Notes: a model not told the origin generated them from the sequence alone. A DNA stretch of 44,017 nucleotides from Stenotrophomonas ginsengisoli (GCF_001431485.1 NZ_LDJM01000031.1:1-44017), one strand, 5' to 3'; shown: positions 16,004 to 25,324, counted from the first letter of the stretch. Program-made: numbers and translations.

Positions 16004-17305
16004 CTAACGAGGGGGGAAAACGCTTTGGCCGCCATCACCGGCCACTTTTCCTGCCTTTTGTGTCGCCTCCACCGCTTCCAGCGCCCGGTAGACGTGGTTG
16101 TAGAAGCCGGTGGAGGGCGAAGGCAGGCGATTGATCTGGCCGTCACCGACGTACTGCATCAGCAGGATGGCGACCAGTTGCTGTTCACGGTCGACCATGA
16201 ACCAGGTCGAGGCGGCGCCGGACCAGCCGAACTGGCCCACGCTGCCCAGGCGGCCGCGGGCCACCGGGTCGGTGATCACATAGCCGCCCAGGCCAAAGCC
16301 TTCCCCAACGCTGAAGCCGGCAATCGGCGCGCCGAAGGCGCTGCCGAGCTGGTCGCGCATCATCAGGTCCAAGGTCTCGGCCCGGAGCAGGGAGGGGCCG
16401 GCATCGCTGCCGTCGTGCAGCAGGGCGCGGGCAAAGCGCAGGTAGTCGGCGGCGCTCGAATACAGGCCGCCGGCGCCGTTGTCATAACGGTTCAGGCGCT
16501 CACCGGGATGGCGCGCGCTGTGGGTATCGGCCAGCACCAGGGCCCCGGCATTGCCGGAGGGCAGGTCCACCACGCGATGGCGCTGGTCGGCCGGTACCTC
16601 AAAGCCGGTATCGGACATGCCCAGCGGGGCGAAGATGTGTTGCTGCAGGTAGTCAGCCAGCGATTGCCCGCTGACCACTTCCACCACCCGCCCCAGCAGG
16701 TGGGTATTGCTGCCGTCGTAATGGAAATGGGTGCCGGGAGCGTCGGCCAGGGGCACGATAGCCAGACGCGTGGCCAGTTCGGCCAGCGAGCCGGCGGAGT
16801 CGACCTCGGCGGCAATCATGGCGCGCGCAGCGGCCGGGTGCTGGCCGTCATCGGCACTCAGGCCACTGGTATGGGTGAGCAGGTGGCGCAGGGTCAGCGG
16901 GCGCGGTGTCGGCAGGCTGTACACGCCGCCGGTGGCCGGCTCGACCAGCACGCGGCTATCGGCGAAGGCGGGCAAGAAGCGCGACAGCGGGTCATCCAGC
17001 TGCAGCCGGCCCTGTTCCAGCAGCTGCAGCACCGCCACCGACACCACTGGCTTGGTCATCGAGTAAATGCGGAACAGGCTGTCATCGCGCATGGGCAGCG
17101 TACGTGCGATGTCCTGGTGGCCATAGTGGCGCTGGAACACGCGCCGGCCGTCTTTTTCGACCAGGGCAGCGGCGCCGGGAAAACCGCTGGCCGTCGTACG
17201 CTGCTGCAGGTAGTCATCCAGCGCCTGCCAGCGATCGCTGGCAGCACAGGGCAGAGCGCAGCTGGCAGTGAGCATGGCGATGAGCAAACGTTGGTGCAGG
17301 CGCAT
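16004..17305 (-). CDS. Exported beta-lactamase-fold serine hydrolase/esterase (family VIII-like)
   Basis: A 433-residue secreted hydrolase. The signal peptide covers residues 1-22 (ending ALPCAA). The nucleophile motif SxxK is S82-M-T-K85 in RIYSMTKPV, the catalytic Tyr is Y196 in FHYDGSNTHLLG, and the third motif is W361-S-G363 in FGWSGAAST, replacing the H/KxG of beta-lactamases. The W-x-G form is typical of family VIII carboxylesterases. It is therefore more likely an esterase acting in the periplasm than an antibiotic-resistance enzyme. It begins 44 nt after a strong terminator that closes the receptor gene, so it may start a new transcript with the hydrolase genes that follow. Confidence 0.88.
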   Translation of the reverse strand: MRLHQRLLIAMLTASCALPCAASDRWQALDDYLQQRTTASGFPGAAALVEKDGRRVFQRHYGHQDIARTLPMRDDSLFRIYSMTKPVVSVAVLQLLEQGRLQLDDPLSRFLPAFADSRVLVEPATGGVYSLPTPRPLTLRHLLTHTSGLSADDGQHPAAARAMIAAEVDSAGSLAELATRLAIVPLADAPGTHFHYDGSNTHLLGRVVEVVSGQSLADYLQQHIFAPLGMSDTGFEVPADQRHRVVDLPSGNAGALVLADTHSARHPGERLNRYDNGAGGLYSSAADYLRFARALLHDGSDAGPSLLRAETLDLMMRDQLGSAFGAPIAGFSVGEGFGLGGYVITDPVARGRLGSVGQFGWSGAASTWFMVDREQQLVAILLMQYVGDGQINRLPSPSTGFYNHVYRALEAVEATQKAGKVAGDGGQSVFPPR

Positions 17306-17348
17306 GGGCGTCGTCCTGTCGCGTGGTGGTGGCGATGGGCGTCAACAC

Positions 17349-17384
17349 AAAAAAGGCGCCACCGTTGCCGGTGGCGCCTTTTTT
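17349..17384. terminator. Strong bidirectional intrinsic terminator after TonB receptor gene
   Basis: A perfect 10-bp GC-rich stem, GGCGCCACCG (17355-17364) and CGGTGGCGCC (17369-17378), with a 4-nt loop, is flanked by six A on the left and six T on the right. It follows the TonB receptor stop (17397) on the - strand by 12 nt, so it should end that transcript. Confidence 0.92.
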
Positions 17385-17396
17385 ACAGGGTCACGA

Positions 17397-19577
17397 TCAG
17401 AACTTGATCGTGTGGCTGATCGAGACCATGCGGCCACGGCCAGCGAAGTAGTTCTGCCAGCCCGGCAGCTGCGACCAGGTCAGCACGTACTGCTTGTCCA
17501 GCAGGTTCTCGATACCCACCGAGAGCTTGCCGTAGGTGCCCAGGTCGTAGTTGGCGGTCAGGTCCCACAGCGCGTAGCCATAGGTGTCTTCCTCGTTGCC
17601 GTAGGTGTTGCCGTTGACCGGGGAGACCCAGGTTTCGGTCAGGTCACGCGAGAAGGTCTTGGTCACGCCCAGGGTGGCATCGAACTTGTCGTTCGGGGTC
17701 CAGGTCAGCGAGGCGGTGACCTTGTCCGGGGAAATGTCCAGGATGCCCATTTCCTTGGCCAGCGCCGAACCGGTGTGGTAGCTGGTCTGGCCACGGATGG
17801 CCGAGTACAGCAGGGTGCCGCGCAGCTGGTCGTTGAAGGTCCAGGCGCTGTTGAACTCGAAGCCTTCGATCTCGACCGGGGCGCGGGTCAGGATGAAGTC
17901 GTCGGTGGCCTCATCCACGCTCAGGGACGAGCCGAACTCGGACTCGGACTTGTACACCGAGGCACCGATCTGGCCACGGGCGCCGCGCCAGTTGAAGCCG
18001 ATTTCACGGTTTTCGGTGATCAGCGGGTCCAGGTCGGCCACGCAGGACACGGCCTTGCACGGGCTGTTGGCCTGGATGTTGCGCAGCGGGATGCCGACGT
18101 TGGCGATGCCAAAGCCTTCCGAATAGGAAGCAAACACCGAGAACTGGTCATTGATGCGCCAGATCGCACCGAAGTTGGGCATGGTGGCCTTGTAGTCCAG
18201 CTTGCCGCCCTGCACCGGGGTGTGGTCGCGGAAGGCCACGGTGGTGTAGCTGTCGATGCTCAGTTCGCCGTCTTCGCGACGCACGCCGGCATCCAGGGTC
18301 ACCGGGCCGATGTCCCAGCTCAGCTGGGCGTAGCCGGCCAGCGAGGTGTACTCCATCGGCGGCACCCACAGGCGGTTGGTCAGGGCCAGACGCTGGGCTG
18401 CGGTGTCTTCGACAAAGTCCACGCCGGCACGCAGGCGCAGGCCTTCCACGCCGGCCAGGTCGTGGTAGCCGTAGCCCACGCGCAGGCCCTTCTTGTCGGA
18501 GACGATTTCCGACTGGTCCCAGATGCGCTCGGCTTCCGGCGGGGCCGGCTTGACCAGCTGGCGGTCGCTGCCGTTTTCCGGGATGTAACGCATGGCCTGG
18601 TCGGCCCAGTAGGCATCCACGCTCAGGTCGCCACCGAAGAAATCGGCGTTGGTGTACTTCACGGCCACCTGTTCGAATTCGTTGAATTCGGCCAGCGAGC
18701 CGGCAATGGAGCCCTTCTCGGCGGTGTTGGTGCTCGGCACCGGGCACTCGACCGGGTCGAAGCGGCAACCTTCCACCGGGATGTAGTTGGCCTTGCCGCG
18801 GATCATGAAGTTGCTGTAGGTGGCCTGGATGCGCTGCATCTGGCCTTCGCCGAAGTTGTAGCCGCCCTTGACGAACAGATTCTTGGAGTAGGAGTCGGAT
18901 AGCGAGCCGGAGGTGTTCAGGCCGACGCGGCGGCCCTCGCCGTCGTAGCTGATGCCACGGTCGATGTAGGCGCCGGACACCACGAAGTCAGCGGCATCAC
19001 CACGGTAGGTGTGGGTCACGCCGACCTTCTTGGTCGCGCTGTCGTCCTTGAACTGGGTGCCGTAGCGGGTGGACACGGTGGTCTGGTGACCGTCCACTTC
19101 CGGGTTCTTGGACAGGTAATTGATCACGCCGCCGGAACCGCCGATGCCTTCGGCAGCGGACGGGCCGTTGATGACCTCGATGCGGCCGATCACACCCATG
19201 TCGGTGAAGGTGCCGTTGCGGTTGCCCTCGCGCAGCGGCGAGCCCTGCGGCACGCCGTCAAACAGGCGCAGGGCGATGCGGCCGCGCAGGGTCTCGCCGG
19301 AGTTGCTCATCGCCTGCGAGGATTCCGAATAACCCGGCACCATGCGTGCCAGCACGGCGGTGGCGTCTTCGGTCAGGTTGAGGTTGCGCTGCACTTGCTC
19401 GGCGGTCACCAGGGTGACAGCGCCCGGGACCTTTTCGATGGCGACCGGGGTGCGGCTGCCGGTGACGATGATCTGGTCCAGATCGGTGGCCTGGCCGGCG
19501 GCATCCTGGGCCAGGGCCGGCGCGATGGAGGTGGCCAGCAGGATGGTGCTGATCGCGGCGGACAACGGATTGATCAT
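17397..19577 (-). CDS. TonB-dependent outer-membrane receptor
   Basis: A 726-residue energised outer-membrane importer. A signal peptide (to SIAPALAQ) is followed by a TonB-box-like region ([10 protein letters not shown]), a plug domain ([39 protein letters not shown]) and a 22-strand barrel ending in the terminal Phe typical of outer-membrane proteins (SHTIKF). The plug sequence [12 protein letters not shown] is reminiscent of siderophore-type receptors, but the surrounding genes point to a carbohydrate/organic acid ligand. Two Cys pairs in loops ([15 protein letters not shown]) may form disulphides. The ATG at 19577 is preceded by GGAAGAGA. The 239-nt gap upstream can hold its own promoter, and a strong terminator follows. 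Confidence 0.93.
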   Translation of the reverse strand: MINPLSAAISTILLATSIAPALAQDAAGQATDLDQIIVTGSRTPVAIEKVPGAVTLVTAEQVQRNLNLTEDATAVLARMVPGYSESSQAMSNSGETLRGRIALRLFDGVPQGSPLREGNRNGTFTDMGVIGRIEVINGPSAAEGIGGSGGVINYLSKNPEVDGHQTTVSTRYGTQFKDDSATKKVGVTHTYRGDAADFVVSGAYIDRGISYDGEGRRVGLNTSGSLSDSYSKNLFVKGGYNFGEGQMQRIQATYSNFMIRGKANYIPVEGCRFDPVECPVPSTNTAEKGSIAGSLAEFNEFEQVAVKYTNADFFGGDLSVDAYWADQAMRYIPENGSDRQLVKPAPPEAERIWDQSEIVSDKKGLRVGYGYHDLAGVEGLRLRAGVDFVEDTAAQRLALTNRLWVPPMEYTSLAGYAQLSWDIGPVTLDAGVRREDGELSIDSYTTVAFRDHTPVQGGKLDYKATMPNFGAIWRINDQFSVFASYSEGFGIANVGIPLRNIQANSPCKAVSCVADLDPLITENREIGFNWRGARGQIGASVYKSESEFGSSLSVDEATDDFILTRAPVEIEGFEFNSAWTFNDQLRGTLLYSAIRGQTSYHTGSALAKEMGILDISPDKVTASLTWTPNDKFDATLGVTKTFSRDLTETWVSPVNGNTYGNEEDTYGYALWDLTANYDLGTYGKLSVGIENLLDKQYVLTWSQLPGWQNYFAGRGRMVSISHTIKF

Positions 19578-19816
19578 TTCTCTTCCCCGGTAGTGCAGTA
19601 AACACCGCCCAGACGACACTGGTTGGTGCGATGGTCAGGCCGGTGGGCCCAGTGAGGGTCATCGGGGGGCGTGCACACATCGCCCGCGCCCCATACGTTG
19701 GCGCGAAGCCTATGCGTCAGGGCGATGACAAGAAACGGGCCGTTGCTGTGTTCTGAGTGAAGCATTTCTGCCTTGTGCCCTGTTGCATTGCGGCAAAAAG
19801 GCAGTGGATATTTGTT

Positions 19817-20692
19817 TCAGTCCTTGCTCAAGCAATTTTTGCTTTCGTCCAGAAGCGCATTGACCAGGCGCAGGCGTACCGAAGAACGCGACCAGACCAG
19901 GCCGATCCGGCGTGGTTCGGAAGGCAGGGGCAGCGGCAGGCGGGCCACATCGATGCCGGCCGGCCAGGGCTGGGCCCAGTCCGGCACCAGGGACACACCC
20001 AGGCCACGGTCCACCATCACCGCAATCGCATTGAGGGCGTTGAGCTCCAGCCGTTCGCGCGGCACGATGCCGGCCCGGCGCAGGTATTCATCGGCCTTGC
20101 GCCCGCCCCATTCGTGGCGGTCGTAGCGGATCAGCGGCTGTTCGCGCAGCAGGGTGTGCGGGTCGATATGGGCCAGATGGCGCGGTGCCAGCACCACCAG
20201 CGGCTCTTCGCGCAGCAGCTGCCAGTCGCAGGTCTTGGGCAGGGCGAACGGAGCCTGCAGCACCATGGCCGCATCCAGGTCGCCTTCCTCCACCGCCCGG
20301 TACAGGTCGGCCGAATAGCCGGGGCGGATGAACACGTTGATCTGCGGGAAGCTTTCCACCATCCGCGCCAGGATGTCCGGCAGCAGGCCGGCCAGGGCGG
20401 TGGGGCAGGCGCCGATGCGCAGCTCGCCGGACAGCCCGTTCTCGTTGGCCACGCTGCGCAGGTCGGCCACATCGCGCAGCAGGCCGCGGGCGCGTTCCAG
20501 GATGCGTGCGCCTTCCTCGGTGACGCTGACCGTGCGCCCGGCGCGGGCAATCAGCGGCGCGCCCAGTTCACGTTCCAGGGTGCGGATCTGCTGCGCCACG
20601 GCGGCCGGGGTGATGTGCAGGCTGCGCGCGGCAGCGGCCATCGAGCCGCGGTCGGCTACGGTGACGAAGGTGTTGATGAACTGCGTTTCCAC
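19817..20692 (-). CDS. LysR-family transcriptional regulator
   Basis: A 291-residue LysR-type regulator. Residues 1-60 form the winged helix-turn-helix (FINTFVTVADRGSMAAAARSLHITPAAVAQQIRTLE) and the rest is a periplasmic-binding-protein-like effector domain (GELRIGACPTALAGLLP; DLDAAMVL; LEPLVVLAP-like; VDRGLGVSLVP). It starts with GTG at 20692. It is encoded in the same direction as its neighbours, not divergently as is usual for the family, between the symporter and the receptor genes. It likely controls the locus in response to an acidic metabolite, as inferred from context. A stem-loop separates it from the symporter gene upstream. Confidence 0.92.
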   Translation of the reverse strand: METQFINTFVTVADRGSMAAAARSLHITPAAVAQQIRTLERELGAPLIARAGRTVSVTEEGARILERARGLLRDVADLRSVANENGLSGELRIGACPTALAGLLPDILARMVESFPQINVFIRPGYSADLYRAVEEGDLDAAMVLQAPFALPKTCDWQLLREEPLVVLAPRHLAHIDPHTLLREQPLIRYDRHEWGGRKADEYLRRAGIVPRERLELNALNAIAVMVDRGLGVSLVPDWAQPWPAGIDVARLPLPLPSEPRRIGLVWSRSSVRLRLVNALLDESKNCLSKD

Positions 20693-20737
20693 CTTGGCAA
20701 ATCCGGGTCAGACAAAGTTGGCAAAGGCTACAGCATC

Positions 20738-20766
20738 CCCCGCCCGGCAGGTTCGACCGGGCGGGG
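20738..20766 (-). terminator. GC-rich stem-loop after symporter gene
   Basis: CCCCGCCCGG (20738-20747) and CCGGGCGGGG (20757-20766) form a perfect 10-bp stem with a 9-nt loop, starting 10 nt past the symporter stop (20776). No U-run follows on the - strand, so it may attenuate expression of the LysR gene or act as a 3'-stability element rather than a full terminator. Confidence 0.55.
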
Positions 20767-20775
20767 CAGGCTGGC

Positions 20776-23142
20776 TCAGGACGGCTGTTGCTGCTTCTTG
20801 GTGCCGTGGATGGTCAGCCCTTCCAGCGACTGCTGCGGGGCCGGGAAGAGCAGGCTGGCCACATAGCCGATCACGATGCACAGGGCGATGGAGATGGCCA
20901 GGTAGAAGTACGGGTGGACCAGGCTGAACCACCAGCAGACCAGGGTGATCAGCACCGAACCGGTGACACCGATGGCCACGCCCGGGGCGTTGGCGCGACG
21001 GGTGAACATGCCCAGGGTGTAGGCACCGGCAAAGCCACCGCCGAGCAGGCCGGCCAGCTCGATGGACACGTCAAACAGCGAGTTGATGTCATAGCGACTC
21101 ATCACCAGGGCGATGACGATGCCGATCACACCGACGCCGACGCCGGACCATTCGGCGATGCGCACCGCGGTCTTCTCATCCGGGGCCTTGGCCAGCTTCT
21201 GGTAGAAGTCCACCGAGATGAGGGTGCCGACCGAGTTGATGATCGAGGACAGGGTGGACATGGCCGCGGCGAAGATGCCGGCGATGATCAGCCCGGTGAC
21301 GCCGGCCGGCAGTTCAGCGGCGATGAACAGCGGGAAGGTGGCATCGATGGGCAGCAGCGGGTTCAGGCGCTCCGGGTTGTCGCGGTAGTACATCCACAGC
21401 GCGGTACCGATGCCGTAGAACACGAAACCACCCGGGATCATGATCGCGGCAAAGGCCCAGATCGAACGCCCGGCTTCCTTGTCCGACTTGGTCGACAGCG
21501 CACGCTGCATCAGCACCTGGTCCTTGGGGAAGGTCAGCACCACGTCGAACACCACCAGGAAGATGAAGCCCCAGACGGTGGCCTTGGTCAGGTCGAAGCT
21601 GAAATCGAAGATCTGGGTCTTGTTCTGCGCGCTGGCCGCCGACATCAGCTCGGGCAGGTTGGCGCCCGAGCTCCAGAACACGTAGCCGATGGCAAACAAC
21701 GCGCCGCCGAACATCACCAGCACCTGCACCACGTCGGTCCAGATCACCGCCTTGGAGCCGCCGATGGTGGAGTAGATGATGGTGAAAACGCCCATCATCA
21801 TGATCGACCAGACCACATCCAGGCCGGTGATGGTGGAAATGGCCAGGGCCGGCAGGAACAGGATCACGCTCATGCGTGCGCCGATCTGCATGATGATGCA
21901 CAGCGCGCTGGAGAGCAGGCGGATGGCCGGGTGGAAGCGGGTTTCCAGGTAGGAGAACACGCTCATCAGGTCCAGCCGGCGCAGGATCGGCACGATCCAG
22001 ATCGCCACGAACACCAGGCCCAGCACGGCCATCAGGTTGTTGGTCAGGTACTGCCAGTTGGTGTCGAACGCCTTGGCCGGAATGGCGATGAAGCTGATCG
22101 AGGAGGTGTTGGTGGCATACAGGCTGATGCCTGCCGCCCAGAACGGGATGGAGCGGCCACCGACGAAGTAATCGGCGGTGTTGGAGTTCTGGTCACGCAG
22201 GTAGAACCACAGGCCCATGCCGAGCATGGCCAGCAGGTAGAGCACGATCACCACCCAGTCCAGGTTGCGCAGCAGGTGCTTGCTGCCTTCCACCTCGCTG
22301 CTCAGCCACTGCCCGTCCTGGTGCCAGGCCAGGCCGTTGCCGCGGCTCACGATCTGCTGCGGGGCCGGGCCGGCCGGCAGGGTCTGGATGCTGTACCAGG
22401 CGCCGGTGATGGTGTGGAAGCTGCGCAGCACGACGGCATCGTCGGCCTGCTTGACCAGCATCAGCAGGTGGGCCTGGCCGAGGGTGCGCAGCGAGCCGGG
22501 CAGGATCTGGCCATCGGCGGGCGCCAGCAGCTGCCAGCCGTGGTCCTTGCTCCAGCTTTGCCACTGGCCGGCAGTGTCGGCCAGGTAGATCACGCCTCGG
22601 CTGCCCTGCACGGCCAGCGGGGGGGCATTGCCCAGCCAGGCCGGCAGGCTGCGCCAGCGGCCCTGGCCATCGGCCACATGCAGCTGCGGCAGGCCATCGC
22701 TGCCCAGCCCGGCGACCATCACTTCATCGCCCAGGCTGCCCAGCACCGGCTGCTGCAGGCCTTCGGGCAGGGCCAGTGCCGCGCCGGGCTGCAGCTGCTC
22801 GCTGTGCACACGTACCGGCAGCAGTTGCGCCGGGGCGTCATCGATGAGCAACCAGTGCTGCGCACCGGCACTGACCGCGCTGCGGATCTGCGCCGGCTGC
22901 AGCCCGGCCGGGGTGGCCACGGCCTGCCAGCTCTTGCCGTCGGCGCTGAGCAGCTGCAGCTGGCCGTCGTGGCGGGCCAGCAGGTGGCCGCCGAGGGCGA
23001 ACACCGCCTCGGCCTGGGTGGCCGGCAATTGGCCATCGCGTACCGTGGTCAGGCTGGAATCGGCCTGCGCGGTGGTGCTGCCGACAAGCAGCAGGATCAG
23101 CGCCAGCAGGCTGGTCAATACAAAGGAACAGACACGGGTCAT
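20776..23142 (-). CDS. Sodium:solute symporter fused to an N-terminal periplasmic beta-propeller
   Basis: A 788-residue two-part transporter. A signal peptide (1-27, ending TTAQA) exports residues about 30-285, a repetitive beta-rich region with recurring SxDGxxW, DGxxQL and GxWxS blades, resembling kelch/mutarotase-type propellers. From about residue 294 on, the protein is an SSS-family transporter with 13 or so helices: DYFVGGRSIPFWAAGISLYATNTSSISFIAIPAKAF, IIYSTIGGSKAVIWTDVVQ and IFAAAMSTLSSIINSVGT are family blocks for sodium and substrate binding. SSS members carry sugars, sialic acids, amino acids or organic acids. The propeller may capture or convert the anomer of the substrate before transport (inference from NanM-type mutarotases). 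It follows the lyase gene by 28 nt. Confidence 0.9.
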   Translation of the reverse strand: MTRVCSFVLTSLLALILLLVGSTTAQADSSLTTVRDGQLPATQAEAVFALGGHLLARHDGQLQLLSADGKSWQAVATPAGLQPAQIRSAVSAGAQHWLLIDDAPAQLLPVRVHSEQLQPGAALALPEGLQQPVLGSLGDEVMVAGLGSDGLPQLHVADGQGRWRSLPAWLGNAPPLAVQGSRGVIYLADTAGQWQSWSKDHGWQLLAPADGQILPGSLRTLGQAHLLMLVKQADDAVVLRSFHTITGAWYSIQTLPAGPAPQQIVSRGNGLAWHQDGQWLSSEVEGSKHLLRNLDWVVIVLYLLAMLGMGLWFYLRDQNSNTADYFVGGRSIPFWAAGISLYATNTSSISFIAIPAKAFDTNWQYLTNNLMAVLGLVFVAIWIVPILRRLDLMSVFSYLETRFHPAIRLLSSALCIIMQIGARMSVILFLPALAISTITGLDVVWSIMMMGVFTIIYSTIGGSKAVIWTDVVQVLVMFGGALFAIGYVFWSSGANLPELMSAASAQNKTQIFDFSFDLTKATVWGFIFLVVFDVVLTFPKDQVLMQRALSTKSDKEAGRSIWAFAAIMIPGGFVFYGIGTALWMYYRDNPERLNPLLPIDATFPLFIAAELPAGVTGLIIAGIFAAAMSTLSSIINSVGTLISVDFYQKLAKAPDEKTAVRIAEWSGVGVGVIGIVIALVMSRYDINSLFDVSIELAGLLGGGFAGAYTLGMFTRRANAPGVAIGVTGSVLITLVCWWFSLVHPYFYLAISIALCIVIGYVASLLFPAPQQSLEGLTIHGTKKQQQPS

Positions 23143-23170
23143 GGTCAGGCAATCCGGCGCAGGCAGGCGA

Positions 23171-24028
23171 TCAGCAGGTGGAGGAGCGGTCGGCGGCCAG
23201 CAACATCTGGGCCTGGCGCAGGAAGGGGGTGTCGATCATGCGGCCTTCGAACAGGAAGGCACCACGGCCGGAAGTCTCGGCTGCAGCGGCGGCGGCAACG
23301 ATGCGGCGGGCCTCGTCCAGGCGCTGCTCGCTGACACTGAACACGGCATTGGCCCAGGCCACCTGCTTGGGGTGGATGCAGCTCTTGCCCAGAAAACCCA
23401 GGTCGCGGGCCAGCCCGGCCTCGGTCTGGAAGCCGTCCTGGTCGCTGACGTTGGGCCAGGCGCTGTCGTAGGCAAACACGCCGGCTTGCGCAGCGGCCAT
23501 CTTCAGCGCGAACAGGGCCGCATGCACATTGGCCGGGGTGCGGGCCACGCCATTGACCGCGAACAGATCGGCCAGGCCCAGCTGCAGGCCGGCCACGCGC
23601 GGGTGGGCAGCGGCCAGCTCGGCGGCGTGGCGCAGGCCGGCCGGGGTTTCCACATTGAGCAGCAGGCCGATCGGCCGGCTGATGCCATTGGCCTGTTCGG
23701 CGGCCTCCAGGGCGGCAGCAATGGCCTGCACCTGGGCGGCGGTCTCCAGCTTGGGGATATTGAGCAGGTCCACCCGCGGCTGGGCCATGGCGGCCAGGTC
23801 GGCGGCAAAATGCGGGCTGTCCGGGGCGTTGGTGCGCACGATCACGCACTTGCTGCTGGCCGCCAGCGCCGGGTCGGTCAGGAAACCGGCAATAGCCTGG
23901 CGGGCGGCCTCCTTGCCGGCCTCGGGGACCGAGTCCTCCAGGTCGAAAGACAGGGCATCGGCGTCGCCGGCCAGGGCCTTGGCGAACAGCTCCGGCCGGG
24001 CGCCGGGAACGAACAGTTTGCTTCTCAT
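23171..24028 (-). CDS. HpcH/HpaI aldolase/citrate lyase family (CitE-like acyl-CoA lyase)
   Basis: A 285-residue CitE-like TIM-barrel lyase. It shows RSKLFVPGARPELFAKAL at the N-terminus, SFDLEDSV (27-34), VRTNA, the metal-binding Glu127 in NVETPAGL and Asp154 in LGLADLFAVNG, and GFLGKSCIHPKQV. Members cleave or form malyl-, citramalyl-, beta-methylmalyl- or HMG-type CoA esters with Mg2+. It is long enough to stand alone and no citrate lyase alpha or gamma subunits are nearby, so a free CoA-ester substrate is likely. The class III CoA-transferase of the same locus could supply it. The ATG at 24028 follows AAAGG and is the first gene of the - strand run. Confidence 0.9.
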   Translation of the reverse strand: MRSKLFVPGARPELFAKALAGDADALSFDLEDSVPEAGKEAARQAIAGFLTDPALAASSKCVIVRTNAPDSPHFAADLAAMAQPRVDLLNIPKLETAAQVQAIAAALEAAEQANGISRPIGLLLNVETPAGLRHAAELAAAHPRVAGLQLGLADLFAVNGVARTPANVHAALFALKMAAAQAGVFAYDSAWPNVSDQDGFQTEAGLARDLGFLGKSCIHPKQVAWANAVFSVSEQRLDEARRIVAAAAAAETSGRGAFLFEGRMIDTPFLRQAQMLLAADRSSTC

Positions 24029-24529
24029 GGCACAACCCTTTGCGGTGGTGATCCGCGCTGGGAGGCAAGTCTGGGCCAAGCCCGGCAACGAAACACCGGC
24101 GCAGGTGATATTCAGGCAATAGCTTCTGTAGCTTGTTCTTGGCAGGGCAGGTGGGCTGGTGGTGCGTGGGTTGCGTTCCACCCAGTTCAGTGGCTCGATG
24201 CGGCGGTGCAGACAGTGGCAATGCCGGATCAGGAGCCAGCTATGTAGCGGGCGTGTGGACGCACGCATGCGGTGAGCCGGCGCGGATGCACCGCCAGGCC
24301 AGCCCCGTCAGCAGGGCACCAGGCGTGCCGCAATGCCTAGGGCGGGTCAAGTTTGTGCCTGGTCTGCCGTCAATGACCGGATGGTGCACACATGGCCGCG
24401 GCCAGTCGTGGCGGTGGTCATGGGCTGGCAGCGGCCGTCACCGCCGGGTTGCTGTGTGTAGCCAAGGTTTGATTGTCCACCCACCACTGCAGGTGTCGCT
24501 TGGCACCTGCCCGTATTGCCTGGAGTGTC
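24029..24529. other. Gene-free divergent regulatory region
   Basis: This 501-bp gap separates the divergent lyase gene (-) and a secreted protein gene (+). It must carry the promoter for the catabolic locus on the - strand. The AT-richer stretch around 24103-24140, with repeated TAGCTT/TGTAGCTTGTT, is the best place for a LysR site and core promoter, but I cannot fix a -35/-10 pair. A 6-bp inverted repeat GCGGTG/CACCGC lies at 24269-24294. I see no RNA gene or ORF that I trust. Confidence 0.4.
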
Positions 24530-25324
24530 ATGTTTACCCTGCATCCCGTATTCAGCGCCTTGGTTCTGGGAACCCTCACCCTGCTGGCACCCTCGATGGC
24601 GCGCGCCGACGATACCGAGGAGGAGACCGAAGTTCTGGATTGGGAGGAACAGGTGCCGGTCGAGGTCGAGCTCTGGCCCGGGGCACCAGGGCATGCGGCC
24701 GGTACCCGTGAGTTGAAACTGGTGCAGCGCTCCACCACCGGCAAGGTCGTGGCCAGCCAGGTGGCCCTGTCACTGTTGACCCGCAGTATTTCTGGCCAGG
24801 GTTTCAACAAGGAAAACCTGCGCGGGACCAAGGTCAGGAGCGTGCCCAACCCGGCTTTTGGCCCCATGCCCGAACAGGTGCAGTCCGCCCTGGCGGATTA
24901 CTTTGCCGCGCATCCGGCGGCCGTACCTGCCGAGTATTCCCCGATCCAGCTCACGGTGAAGGAGTTCAGCCTGATCTACCGCGAACTGGGCGATGAGAAT
25001 ACGGATTACGTCCTGCAGCAGGAGATCGACATCGGTTTTCCGATCCTGCGCACCCGTTTCCGTCAGTTGCCAGGCGCCGGTGAGGGGGCCAAGTGCCGGA
25101 TGGACGAGACCGTCTCGGCCCCGCTGGAGGCCTGGCAGGCGGATGACTATGCCTACGCGCGCCAGGTGGTCGAGCAACATGCCAACCAGTGTGTGAGCAG
25201 CTTTGTGGCCATGCTGCCGCAGTTGTTCCCGGACCCGCAGCAGGGGCCGGTCGAGGCCGCAACGCTCGGCGTGCCCGCTGCAGAAGCCGGCGACGTGGTG
25301 CCGGAAGGCGAACAGCAAGGCTGA
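24530..25324 (+). CDS. Exported protein of unknown function
   Basis: A 264-residue protein with a signal peptide (FSALVLGTLTLLAPSMARA, cleavage before DDTEEET). The mature part begins with an acidic stretch rich in Glu and ends in an acidic Ala/Pro/Glu tail. Between them are mixed alpha/beta segments and two well-separated cysteines (GAKCRMDET; HANQCVSS) that could pair in the periplasm. The ATG at 24530 has GGAG six nt upstream. It is divergent from the catabolic locus and separated from xthA by 154 nt. I recognise no family; a periplasmic location is the only firm statement. Confidence 0.65.
   Translation: MFTLHPVFSALVLGTLTLLAPSMARADDTEEETEVLDWEEQVPVEVELWPGAPGHAAGTRELKLVQRSTTGKVVASQVALSLLTRSISGQGFNKENLRGTKVRSVPNPAFGPMPEQVQSALADYFAAHPAAVPAEYSPIQLTVKEFSLIYRELGDENTDYVLQQEIDIGFPILRTRFRQLPGAGEGAKCRMDETVSAPLEAWQADDYAYARQVVEQHANQCVSSFVAMLPQLFPDPQQGPVEAATLGVPAAEAGDVVPEGEQQG

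Noticed and set aside
16004..17305. Antibiotic-resistance beta-lactamase.
   Set aside because: The third motif is WSG rather than K/HxG and the Tyr motif is not YxN, which fits esterases; gene context is catabolic.
24029..24529. Small RNA or riboswitch in the long divergent gap.
   Set aside because: Only short inverted repeats were found, with no terminator or recognisable aptamer core.
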